In this document: positions 37,393 to 45,168 of the stretch, in pieces
Layout: each line of letters begins with the position of its first letter
Numbering within the stretch: position 1 is the first letter of the stretch
Assembly (NCBI RefSeq): GCF_010122465.1
Contig: NZ_WLZY01000009.1
Span: 54,719 to 118,718, forward strand
Origin: Phytoactinopolyspora mesophila
Lineage (GTDB): Bacteria > Actinomycetota > Actinomycetes > Jiangellales > Jiangellaceae
DNA length: 64,000 nucleotides
Direction: 5' to 3'
Made by a program: the position numbers and the translations under genes
Notes under the pieces: generated by a model
Told to the model about the DNA's origin: nothing
The model's input: the letters and a program-made list of their open reading frames with translations, nothing else
Database searches by the model: none

Positions 37393-38448
37393 ATGCATAG
37401 TCGAGCTCCCGTCGTCCTTGTCGTCAGCATCGCCGCCGGCCTTCTCGCCGGTTGCTTCGGCGACGACTCGTCAACCGAGTCCGAGGGATTGCCGCAGCTC
37501 GAAGACGATCGAATCATCCGCGTACTCGGCAACGACACCGGCAGGTCCATGAGCGGGACCGAGCGCGCACCAGACACCAACTTGAACCGCCCCACCTACA
37601 TCACACCGGGGCCGGACGGCACCCTGGTGGGCATGCAGAGTGATCCACCGGTCCCGTTCACGCTGGAACCCGACGGCACCGCTACCGCGCTGCAGAACGA
37701 GAACAACGACCTCGCTCTACACGGCCATCCGCTTGCTGCGGTGGTGCGTGACACTCACCTCTTTGTACTGACCAGCGCCGCAGACGGTGCTCGCTTCGCC
37801 ACCGTCGACCTGCCCGACGGCACCGTCGAGGACGTCATCCTCCTGGACACCATGGAAATCGACTACACGCCAACCATGGAGCGCGCAACCCTGCTCGACC
37901 TCCCGGACGGTCTGTACCTGCAGTGGCATGAGCACTGGTGGAGGATGGACGAGAATGCGGACGGTCAGCCAGCGCTCGCGGACCCGATCCCAGCTCCGGT
38001 GCCAGACACCCTCGTCAGCGCCCGCACCACCGACGGTGTGCTCGCCCTGACCGAGACCGAACTCATCCAACTCGATGAATCACTCGGCGTGATCAATCGG
38101 CACCCCTGGCAGCTTCCCGACGGCCGCGACGGCGACGTGGTCACATCCATCGTCTCCGACGGCCACGGGGGTGCCTACGCCACTTCTATAGGACAGCAAG
38201 ACTCACCACGCCAAGGCACTGGAGCGGTACTGCACATCACACCCGAGACGGTCACCGTACTCGCCTTCCGAGGCAGCCCGCCCGAGGACGGCGAGTACGG
38301 CTGCGACGACGCCGATGTGGCCGCACAAGACGCCATGCTCCTGGCACCGGCGTCGCTGGCCGTCTGGGAGGAGCGGCTCATGGTCGCCGATTACGGGTGC
38401 CACAGCATCCTCCAGCTGCCGCTGCCCACCGCCGATGACGATGGCTAA
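37393..38448 (+). CDS. Putative lipoprotein, beta-propeller-like
   Basis: 351 residues with signal peptide and LAGC lipobox at about 21, then an acidic linker. The mature part contains repeated segments such as YITPGPDGTLVGMQSD, LALHGHPLAAVVRDTHLFVLTSA and VTSIVSDGHGGAYATSIG, consistent with propeller blades; no family is assigned. Two cysteines near the C-terminus (YGCDD, ADYGCHS) may pair. It lies beside a WXG100 pair on the opposite strand. Confidence 0.8.
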   Translation: MHSRAPVVLVVSIAAGLLAGCFGDDSSTESEGLPQLEDDRIIRVLGNDTGRSMSGTERAPDTNLNRPTYITPGPDGTLVGMQSDPPVPFTLEPDGTATALQNENNDLALHGHPLAAVVRDTHLFVLTSAADGARFATVDLPDGTVEDVILLDTMEIDYTPTMERATLLDLPDGLYLQWHEHWWRMDENADGQPALADPIPAPVPDTLVSARTTDGVLALTETELIQLDESLGVINRHPWQLPDGRDGDVVTSIVSDGHGGAYATSIGQQDSPRQGTGAVLHITPETVTVLAFRGSPPEDGEYGCDDADVAAQDAMLLAPASLAVWEERLMVADYGCHSILQLPLPTADDDG

Positions 38449-38486
38449 TCGCGCCGGGACCGGCTGCAGCGCGCCGCGGGCCGTAC

Positions 38487-38750
38487 TCAGACCCCGGCCG
38501 ACTCCTGCTCCATGCGCTGGGCGTTGTTCCGGCATTCCTCGATCGCTTCGCTCAGTGGATCACCTAGAGCCCTCAGTACGTCGCCAGTGAGCCCTTCGAG
38601 CTCGGTCATCCACTCCTCCGCCGACTTACCCTCCCACGTCTCGTCCGTGGCCAGCTCCGCCACGGCGTCGATCGCCTCTCTGATCTCCCGAGCTGCGGTA
38701 TATACCCCGCTCATGGACTCATTGCATTCCTGGACGAATGGAATCGCCAT
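38487..38750 (-). CDS. WXG100-family (ESX-like) protein
   Basis: 87 residues, a helical hairpin with the Trp-X-Gly turn present (DETWEGKSAEEW at about 37-48). This is the hallmark of small type VII secretion substrates. The two helices span about 8-34 and 45-80. Its ribosome site GGAG overlaps the stop of the upstream 672-residue gene, so they are co-translated. No type VII secretion machinery (EccC etc.) is in this window. Confidence 0.85.
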   Translation of the reverse strand: MAIPFVQECNESMSGVYTAAREIREAIDAVAELATDETWEGKSAEEWMTELEGLTGDVLRALGDPLSEAIEECRNNAQRMEQESAGV

Positions 38751-38759
38751 AGCGTGCTC

Positions 38760-40778
38760 CTACTCCGGCTCGTTGAATCGGTGGTCGTCAGGCGCAAACC
38801 GCATCGTCGCGTCCCTGAACCCGTCCGGCGCGTTGCCAGCCAGATCTGCAAGTGGCTCCGGAAGCTGGCTCCACCAATAGTCGAACGCGGCCTGCTCTTC
38901 GGCGTTGCGCGGGGAAATGACCCCGCTGTGAACGAAGGACGCATCTTCGGGCAGTGGGTAAGCACCGGAGTTCACAAAGCCCTGAGCCACGTGCGTGCGC
39001 ATGTCGGCGATGTCGGCTCGCATGTGGTACTGGGTATCGCGGTCGACCTGAGCGGCCGCATCCGTTGGGAAGAGACTATCCATGGCCACGCCTCCAGCAA
39101 GCTCTGCCAGGGACCGGGCGAACTCGATCGGCTCCGATCCAAGCGGTATAGCACCTACGATCCCGCTGGTGATGTCGAAGTAGGTTCGCGCCTGCTCGTT
39201 GGCCGCGTCCTGCATTTCGGCCTCGCTGAACTCCTGGTTCGCGAAGACGATCGACACCATGCCGTTCAAGTAGCCGAACTGCGTCAGCATGTCTGACTCA
39301 TCCGGGTGCTCGGACAAGATCTGCGCGGCACCCTGAAGCTGCCCCTGAATCGCGCCGCGGAACGCGCCTGCGGCCTGCGGGTCGGTCATGAAGACACTCA
39401 TGTATCCGTTCATGATCGCCGTGTTGGTCTGCAGGACGTAAGCGCCGTCCTCGAAAAGCGTTGTGTGCACGTCGACATCGGGTTGCCCGGTGGATCGGGC
39501 CATGTCCGGGGCATATGCGGACGCCACGACCGACATCGCTTGTGCCAGCGACGGCGGCACGTCGGGGAGCTGTTCCCGGTCGTAGTCGCTACGCTCGCGC
39601 TGGCTGAGGTCATAACCAGCCTGGAAGATGTTCGCCGCGGCCTCAGCCGACAGTTCGCCATGGTCCTCGCCACGATCGAGCGCCGCTGCCTGGAGAACGC
39701 TGGCGGCCGGGCCGGAGTCGTCGTGATTCATCGGACCGGCGGTCTGCCAGTCGTAGTCGATCAGCGCCTGGGCGTTTTCCAAGCCGTTCTCACCGGTCAG
39801 CAGCAGCCGGCTGGCCTGGTCGTTCTCCCCTGTCCGGGACAGGATGGCTGACACCGGGTCGTATTCCCGCATCAAGCCGATGCCCTCGGAGGCATCCTCA
39901 TGGTTGTTGGTGAGATAACTGATGTTGATGCCGAGCTCGGCCCACCACGCGTCGTCGCTCTGGACCCAACCGCCGGAGACATAGCCAGCACCGGTGGTCA
40001 TCGGCTCGCTGTAGTGCGGGCGAGGAGGCTCGTTGCTGGCCCGCCATTCCAATGCGGCCTCGGCGGCGTCGGCCAGGAATTGCGAGCCGTATTCGTCGCC
40101 GGCCGGACCGTAGTTCATCATCAGGCCAGTAGACAAGGTGTTGTCCGGATCGAGCAGCGAAGCCATCGAGCTGTCGCTGAGATTGATCTCGCCTTCCTCG
40201 TGATATTTTGTAGCCGCCGCAACGCCGGTGGCGTACCAACCCAGGTACTCCTGGGCCTCCCCGGACAACGGCACCCCTTCGGCGATGAGCTGCTTGTTGA
40301 ACGTGTCCAGGACGTCGGCTCCACCATGGGCGAAGAACGCCTCGAGGTACGCGGGATCGTCGGCGTGGGCTTCCATCGCCTCGGCAGCCTCGCGCTGGAC
40401 TTGCGCGAGCCGTTCGGGGTCGTCAGTGTCGGCATGCTTGGCGAAGTTCCAGGCGTCCTTCCTGCCCTCTTCGGCCAGGATGGCGTCGTCGATATCCCAT
40501 GGGACCGACCGCCAGTACGCCTGCTCATTTCCAGGGGTGGTGATCACGGGGTCGTACTTGTACGTTGCGGCGAGGTCGGCCCGATTGAGCATCGGCCCCC
40601 ACTCGTCGTCCAGCCATTCGGCCAGCGACGTCAACGGCTTGCCGTCAAATGTGCCGCCCCAGCCGGAGATCCGGCTGGTGATGGTTGGCGTTTCGTCCCG
40701 CAATGCCTCGGCTGCATCCCTCAACGCGTTAGCCAGCCGCCGCAGACGGCCAGGGTCAACAAACACATACTCCGTCAT
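38760..40778 (-). CDS. Large WXG100-partner protein (type VII-associated candidate)
   Basis: 672 residues. The first 110 form a WXG100/LXG-like helical hairpin (DPGRLRRLANALRDAAEALRD; GWGGTFDG at the turn). A long alpha-helical body follows without signal peptide, with FFAHGGADVLDTFNKQL and YLGWYATGVAAATK segments. Its overall layout resembles large WXG100-associated actinobacterial proteins (DUF6571-like, not verified). No toxin motif is recognised at the C-terminus. It is coupled to the WXG100 gene 9 bases downstream. Confidence 0.75.
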   Translation of the reverse strand: MTEYVFVDPGRLRRLANALRDAAEALRDETPTITSRISGWGGTFDGKPLTSLAEWLDDEWGPMLNRADLAATYKYDPVITTPGNEQAYWRSVPWDIDDAILAEEGRKDAWNFAKHADTDDPERLAQVQREAAEAMEAHADDPAYLEAFFAHGGADVLDTFNKQLIAEGVPLSGEAQEYLGWYATGVAAATKYHEEGEINLSDSSMASLLDPDNTLSTGLMMNYGPAGDEYGSQFLADAAEAALEWRASNEPPRPHYSEPMTTGAGYVSGGWVQSDDAWWAELGINISYLTNNHEDASEGIGLMREYDPVSAILSRTGENDQASRLLLTGENGLENAQALIDYDWQTAGPMNHDDSGPAASVLQAAALDRGEDHGELSAEAAANIFQAGYDLSQRERSDYDREQLPDVPPSLAQAMSVVASAYAPDMARSTGQPDVDVHTTLFEDGAYVLQTNTAIMNGYMSVFMTDPQAAGAFRGAIQGQLQGAAQILSEHPDESDMLTQFGYLNGMVSIVFANQEFSEAEMQDAANEQARTYFDITSGIVGAIPLGSEPIEFARSLAELAGGVAMDSLFPTDAAAQVDRDTQYHMRADIADMRTHVAQGFVNSGAYPLPEDASFVHSGVISPRNAEEQAAFDYWWSQLPEPLADLAGNAPDGFRDATMRFAPDDHRFNEPE

Positions 40779-40883
40779 CAATGCTCCCTTGCCGCCACGC
40801 TCGAAATCTTGGTCCAGAGTAAGCGCCGCGACTTCGGAGCGGTACTCGTCATCTAGTTTCCGGGGCGACCAGCTCTTCAGGGA

Positions 40884-42269
40884 TCAGTTCCGCTGGCGCA
40901 GGCGGCGGGCGGCTTCGGCGATCGAGCCGGACAACGACGGGTAGACGGTGAAGGAACGGGCCAGCTGATCAACGGTCAGCGACGCCTCGACCGCCAGCGA
41001 GATCGGATGGATCAGCTCGCTGGCACGCGGCGCGACCACGACGCCTCCCACGACGATCCCCGTGCCCGGCCGGCAAAAAATCTTCACAAAGCCATCGGAG
41101 ATGCCCTGCATCTTGGCCCGGGCGTTGGTGGCGAGCGGCAGTTTGACCGCTCGGGCATCGATCTCTCCGGAGTCGACAGCGGCCTGGCTCCAGCCGACGG
41201 TGGCGATCTCGGGATCGGTGAAGACGTTGGCCGCGACAGTCTTGAGGTCGAGCGGATGTACAGCGTCGCCCAGCGCGTGCCACATGGCAGTGCGGCCCTG
41301 CATGGCAGCCACCGAAGCCAGCATGAGGATCCCGGTGCAGTCACCGGCGGCGTAGACACCGCGGCCGGACGTCCGCGACACTCGATCGACACTGATGAAG
41401 CCGTGATCGTCGAGCTCGACGCCGCACTCCTCCAAACCGAGATCCTCGGTGTTGGGCACGGAGCCGACAGCCATGAGGCAGTGCGAGCCCTCGACGGTCC
41501 GCCCGTCGGACAACGTCACCACCACGCCCTCGCCGGAGCGCTGCACCGAGGCAGCCCGCGAGCGGGACAGTACGGTCAGCCCACGGCGAGCGAAGACGTC
41601 TTCCAGGACCCGCGCGGCGTCGGCGTCTTCTCCAGGCAGGACCCGGTCTCGGGAGGAAACGAGCACGACGTCGGACCCGAGCGCGTTGTAGGCGCTGGCG
41701 AACTCCGCTCCCGTGACACCGGACCCGACCACGATCAGCCGCTCCGGCAGTTCATCGAGGTCGTACACCTGCTCCCAGGTCAAGATCCGTTCGCCGTCCG
41801 GCTGTGCGTCTGGCAGGATGCGCGGCCGCGCCCCTGTGGCAAGCAGGGCGACGTCGGCGGTCAGCTCTTCGCTGCCGCCCTCGGCCAGGTCGACGACGAC
41901 CCGGTCCCCCGGCGCCAGCCGACCGGTGCCGCGCACGATCCGGACACCCGCGCGTTCTACGCTGGCCGCGGTGTCCGAGGACTGAGCTTCAGCCAGCCGC
42001 CGGACCCGCGCGTTGACCCGCTTCAGGTCGACCCGGACTGCGTCGTCGCCCAGTGCGATACCCAGCTCGCTGGATTCGGCGGCATCGGAGGCGACTTCAG
42101 CGGTGGCGATCAGCGTCTTGCTGGGCACGCAGTCGGTCAGCACAGTCGAGCCGCCGATCCCGTCCCGGTCGACGAGCGTCACATCCGCGCCGAGCTGGGC
42201 CGCCACCAACGCAGCCTCGTATCCGCCAGGGCCGCCACCGAGAATCGCCACACGTGTCACAACCGCCAT
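40884..42269 (-). CDS. lpdA: LpdA-type NAD(P)H quinone reductase / flavoprotein disulfide reductase
   Basis: 461-residue pyridine nucleotide-disulfide oxidoreductase with the FAD motif ILGGGPGGYEAA at the N-terminus, the NAD motif VVGSGVTGAEFA, and YAAGDCTG. The usual CxxxxC redox pair is incomplete: only the second cysteine remains in STVLTDCVPSK. This matches M. tuberculosis LpdA (Rv3303c), which reduces quinones rather than lipoamide. It lies next to the pnp-pmmB genes, as in mycobacteria. Confidence 0.9.
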   Translation of the reverse strand: MAVVTRVAILGGGPGGYEAALVAAQLGADVTLVDRDGIGGSTVLTDCVPSKTLIATAEVASDAAESSELGIALGDDAVRVDLKRVNARVRRLAEAQSSDTAASVERAGVRIVRGTGRLAPGDRVVVDLAEGGSEELTADVALLATGARPRILPDAQPDGERILTWEQVYDLDELPERLIVVGSGVTGAEFASAYNALGSDVVLVSSRDRVLPGEDADAARVLEDVFARRGLTVLSRSRAASVQRSGEGVVVTLSDGRTVEGSHCLMAVGSVPNTEDLGLEECGVELDDHGFISVDRVSRTSGRGVYAAGDCTGILMLASVAAMQGRTAMWHALGDAVHPLDLKTVAANVFTDPEIATVGWSQAAVDSGEIDARAVKLPLATNARAKMQGISDGFVKIFCRPGTGIVVGGVVVAPRASELIHPISLAVEASLTVDQLARSFTVYPSLSGSIAEAARRLRQRN

Positions 42270-42452
42270 TCTCGCGTATCCGTGATACGAGCCGCACTGC
42301 GGTTGTCCGCAGGCCCACATGGCACGCTGGATACACGCTGGAAGGCGCTTACCCTCACGGTTCGGCGTGTACCCGCCGTGCCATGCACCCGCATGCGGGC
42401 GAGGCCGCGACGGAAGCCGGCACCACATGCTCGACCCCAAAGCCGTCGAAGC

Positions 42453-42567
42453 AGCGGTGCGATGAGGCGTTGGTGATTGCTGGCTGGGTTCGGACGGGCA
42501 TCGGCGAGCGAGGCACGAGCGAGTCCGCGGGCGGAGCCAGCAATCACCAACGCCTCATCGCACCGCT
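42453..42567. repeat. 33-bp perfect inverted repeat beside the dehydratase stop
   Basis: Arms 42453-42485 and 42535-42567 are exact 33-base reverse complements starting AGCGGTGCGATGAGGCG. The 49-base loop holds CGGAC/GTCCG pairing and a GAGCGAGGCACGAGCGAG element. The right arm ends one base before the stop codon of the minus-strand dehydratase gene, so it can end that transcript. Its length is far beyond a normal terminator. Confidence 0.9.
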
Positions 42568-42568
42568 C

Positions 42569-44089
42569 CTACATGACGGCACCCAACTGCCACGGCGCGA
42601 ACTCTTCGTCGCCGAAGCCGAGCACCTCGCTGGCCGTCTGCTCGCCCGACGCCGTGGCCAGGATGCGTTCGAAGATCTGCCGGCCCATCTGCTCGACGGT
42701 GAGTTCACCGTCGGCGATGACACCGCAGTTGATGTCCATGTCTTCCGACATGCGCCGGTACATCTCCGAGTTGGTGGCCAGCTTCAAGCTCGGGACCGGT
42801 TTGCAGCCGTAGACCGAGCCGCGCCCGGTGGTGAAGCAGACGACGTTGGCCCCGCCGGCGACCATCCCGGTGACCGACACGGGATCGTAGCCGGGGGTGT
42901 CCATGAACACGAGACCTTTGGCGGTCACCGGCTCGGCGAACAGGCGCACGTCGCGCAATGGCGTTGAACCGGCCTTGGCCACGGCGCCGAGCGACTTCTC
43001 GAGGATGGTGCTGATGCCGCCTTCCTTGTTTCCCGGCGACGGGTTGTTGTCCAGGCTGCCGCCGTGTTTCGCGGTGTATTCGCGCCACCACGCGATCCGG
43101 TCCAGGAGCCGGGCCGCGACGTCGTCGTCGACCGCACGCTGCGCGAGCAGGTGCTCGGCGCCGTAGATCTCGGGAGTCTCGCCGAGAACGGCGGTGCCGC
43201 CCTGGGCGACGAGTAGGTCGGCGGCGACGCCCAGCGCCGGATTGGCGGTGATGCCGGAGTGTCCGTCCGAGCCGCCGCATTCGAGTCCGAGAATCAGCTT
43301 GGAGGCCGGCACCGGCTCTCGTTCGATATCCATCATGGCCAGCAGCGACTCAACGCCTTCCACGCCCGCTCGCACCGCGGCCGCGGTCCCGCCGGCGTCT
43401 TGGATCGTCATGCTCCTGATCGGCGTCGTCGTCGGCAACTCGAGCTCGGCGATCTGATTGACCTCGCAGCCGAGCCCCACCACCACCAGGCCCCCGAAGT
43501 TCGGGTGTTTCGCATACCCGGACAAGGTGCGTTTGAGGAGTTCGAGCCCGGCGCCGTCGGAAGCCAGCCCGCACCCGGTCTGGTGGGTGATGGCGACGAC
43601 GCCGTCCACACTCGGGTGCGCAGCCAGCATCCCGGACATCCGGACCCGCTCGGCGACGAGTTTGGCCACTGTGGCCGAGCAGTTCACCGAGGTGATGATC
43701 CCGACGTAGTTGCGGGTGGCCACTCGGCCGTCGGCGCGCACGATGCCCTGGAAAGTCTCAGGCTGCACCGGCTCCGGCGCGGGGACCGTGCCCGTCGTCA
43801 CCGCCGAGTTTTCGGTGTCAGCGAAACCCACGTTGTGCACGTGGACGTGCTCTCCCGCCTGGATGGCCCGGGTGGCGTAACCGATTACCTGACCGTATTT
43901 GTGGATCGGGGCGCCGTCTGCGATAGGCACAGCGGCGATCTTGTGCCCGGGCGGGACTGCCTCGCGGGTGACGACGGGGCCGCCGCCAGAGTCTGGGACG
44001 GGCACCGCCACGCCCGGCCCCAAGCCGTCGAGTGTCACCACGACAGAGTCGTCAGGGCGTAGGCGAAGCAAACGGGGACCAGCGGGCAT
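42569..44089 (-). CDS. uxaA: UxaA/GarD-family altronate or galactarate dehydratase
   Basis: 506 residues. An N-terminal SAF domain (about 1-85; HKIAAVPIADGAPIHKYGQVIG) is followed by the dehydratase domain (TRNYVGIITSVNCSAT, HQTGCGLA, GLGCEVNQIAE, ECGGSDGHSGITANPALG, MDTPGYDPVSVTG). It dehydrates a sugar acid, most likely altronate. No other hexuronate gene is adjacent. The ATG at 44089 has AGGAG upstream. It is divergent from pnp across two dyad elements. Confidence 0.9.
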   Translation of the reverse strand: MPAGPRLLRLRPDDSVVVTLDGLGPGVAVPVPDSGGGPVVTREAVPPGHKIAAVPIADGAPIHKYGQVIGYATRAIQAGEHVHVHNVGFADTENSAVTTGTVPAPEPVQPETFQGIVRADGRVATRNYVGIITSVNCSATVAKLVAERVRMSGMLAAHPSVDGVVAITHQTGCGLASDGAGLELLKRTLSGYAKHPNFGGLVVVGLGCEVNQIAELELPTTTPIRSMTIQDAGGTAAAVRAGVEGVESLLAMMDIEREPVPASKLILGLECGGSDGHSGITANPALGVAADLLVAQGGTAVLGETPEIYGAEHLLAQRAVDDDVAARLLDRIAWWREYTAKHGGSLDNNPSPGNKEGGISTILEKSLGAVAKAGSTPLRDVRLFAEPVTAKGLVFMDTPGYDPVSVTGMVAGGANVVCFTTGRGSVYGCKPVPSLKLATNSEMYRRMSEDMDINCGVIADGELTVEQMGRQIFERILATASGEQTASEVLGFGDEEFAPWQLGAVM

Positions 44090-44150
44090 CCAGGCACTCC
44101 TCTCGAGAAACCGGTTCCCCACGCAGCCTACAGCACCCCATTCGCTGGCC

Positions 44151-44224
44151 GCAGGACGTAGCCCAGTGTCCTGCCCACCGAGGCCCCAGGCGCACGCTCC
44201 GCAGGACGCAAGCCAACGTCCTGC
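44151..44224. promoter_or_regulatory. Two identical-architecture dyads GCAGGAC-N10-GTCCTGC
   Basis: The dyad at 44151-44174 and the dyad at 44201-44224 have the same 7-base arms and 10-base spacers, and lie 50 bases apart, in the divergent region of uxaA and pnp. The regular spacing (about five helical turns) suggests paired operator sites, or small hairpins if transcribed. Confidence 0.6.
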
Positions 44225-44249
44225 AGGTCGGGGTCCGCTGCGCACGCGG

Positions 44250-44255
44250 TAGCGT
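44250..44255 (+). promoter_or_regulatory. -10 hexamer TAGCGT, leaderless pnp start
   Basis: TAGCGT with 7 bases to the GTG at 44263. Confidence 0.5.
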
Positions 44256-44262
44256 CATCCCC

Positions 44263-45099
44263 GTGCCTGAGAACACATCGCCCCACGAACTCGCCCGCGC
44301 AGCCGCTCACCAGCTGGCGACGGTGACCGGCATCGACAATCACCACGTTGCGCTCGTCCTCGGTTCAGGCTGGGGCGGAGCAGCCGACCTGATCGGCGAA
44401 ACCGTCGCCGAGATACCCGCCACCGAGCTTCCGGGATTCACCCCGCCGGCTGTCGAGGGACACATCGGCACTATCCGATCCATTCGCATCTCCGGCGCGG
44501 AGCCCGCCGCGCCGGACGCCGCGAAGTACGCGCTCGTACTAGGTGCCCGAACGCACCTTTACGAGGGACATGGGGTGCGCGCCGTCGTACACGGCATCCG
44601 CACCGCGGCGGCCGCCGGGGTGTCGACGCTGGTCCTCACCAACGGCTGCGGCGGGTTGCGTCCGGAATGGGCTCCGGGAACTCCGGTCTTGATCAGCGAT
44701 CACATCAACCTCACGGCTACGTCGCCGCTCGAGGGCGCCACCTTCGTCGACCTGACCGACCTTTACTCTTCACGGCTGCGTGTCCTGGCCCGCGAGGTGG
44801 ACTCCACCCTCGACGAGGGCGTCTACGTCCAGTTCCGCGGACCGCATTACGAGACACCTGCCGAGATCCAGTTCACGAAGCGAATCGGTGGTGATCTGGT
44901 CGGGATGTCCACCGCCCTCGAAGCCATCGCCGCACGCGAGGCGGGCGTCGAAGTGCTCGGTATATCGCTGATCACCAACATGGCGGCTGGCATCAGCCCC
45001 GAACCACTCAGCCACGCTGAGGTCATCGAGACCGGTCGCGCGGCCGCGCCGCGCATCAGCGCGCTGCTGGCCCAGATCACCGCCCACGTCACACGATGA
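44263..45099 (+). CDS. pnp: Purine nucleoside phosphorylase
   Basis: Splits purine (deoxy)nucleosides with phosphate into base and (deoxy)ribose-1-phosphate. 278 residues, trimeric class II type: the phosphate loop LVLGSGWGG, the central LTNGCGGL, FRGPHYETPAE, VGMSTALEA and the base-binding ITNMAAGI are visible. The GTG at 44263 is chosen because the family sequence begins there after a -10; the open frame upstream overlaps the dyad elements. An inverted repeat overlaps its stop. Confidence 0.93.
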   Translation: MPENTSPHELARAAAHQLATVTGIDNHHVALVLGSGWGGAADLIGETVAEIPATELPGFTPPAVEGHIGTIRSIRISGAEPAAPDAAKYALVLGARTHLYEGHGVRAVVHGIRTAAAAGVSTLVLTNGCGGLRPEWAPGTPVLISDHINLTATSPLEGATFVDLTDLYSSRLRVLAREVDSTLDEGVYVQFRGPHYETPAEIQFTKRIGGDLVGMSTALEAIAAREAGVEVLGISLITNMAAGISPEPLSHAEVIETGRAAAPRISALLAQITAHVTR

Positions 45100-45146
45100 T
45101 CATGAACACTAATTGGCCAATACGGTCTCTTAGTGTTCATGATCAT
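45096..45146. repeat. 17-bp perfect inverted repeat ATGATCATGAACACTAA
   Basis: Arms 45096-45112 and 45130-45146 are perfect, around a 17-base loop. The left arm includes the pnp stop codon; it may terminate pnp or regulate the next gene. Confidence 0.85.
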
Positions 45147-45168
45147 GGAGTGCTGGCAGGATGACGCG

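Noticed and set aside
42453..42567. Insertion sequence or MITE with terminal inverted repeats
   Set aside because: Total length 115 bases, no transposase in the window and no flanking target duplication that I could see; kept as a repeat only.
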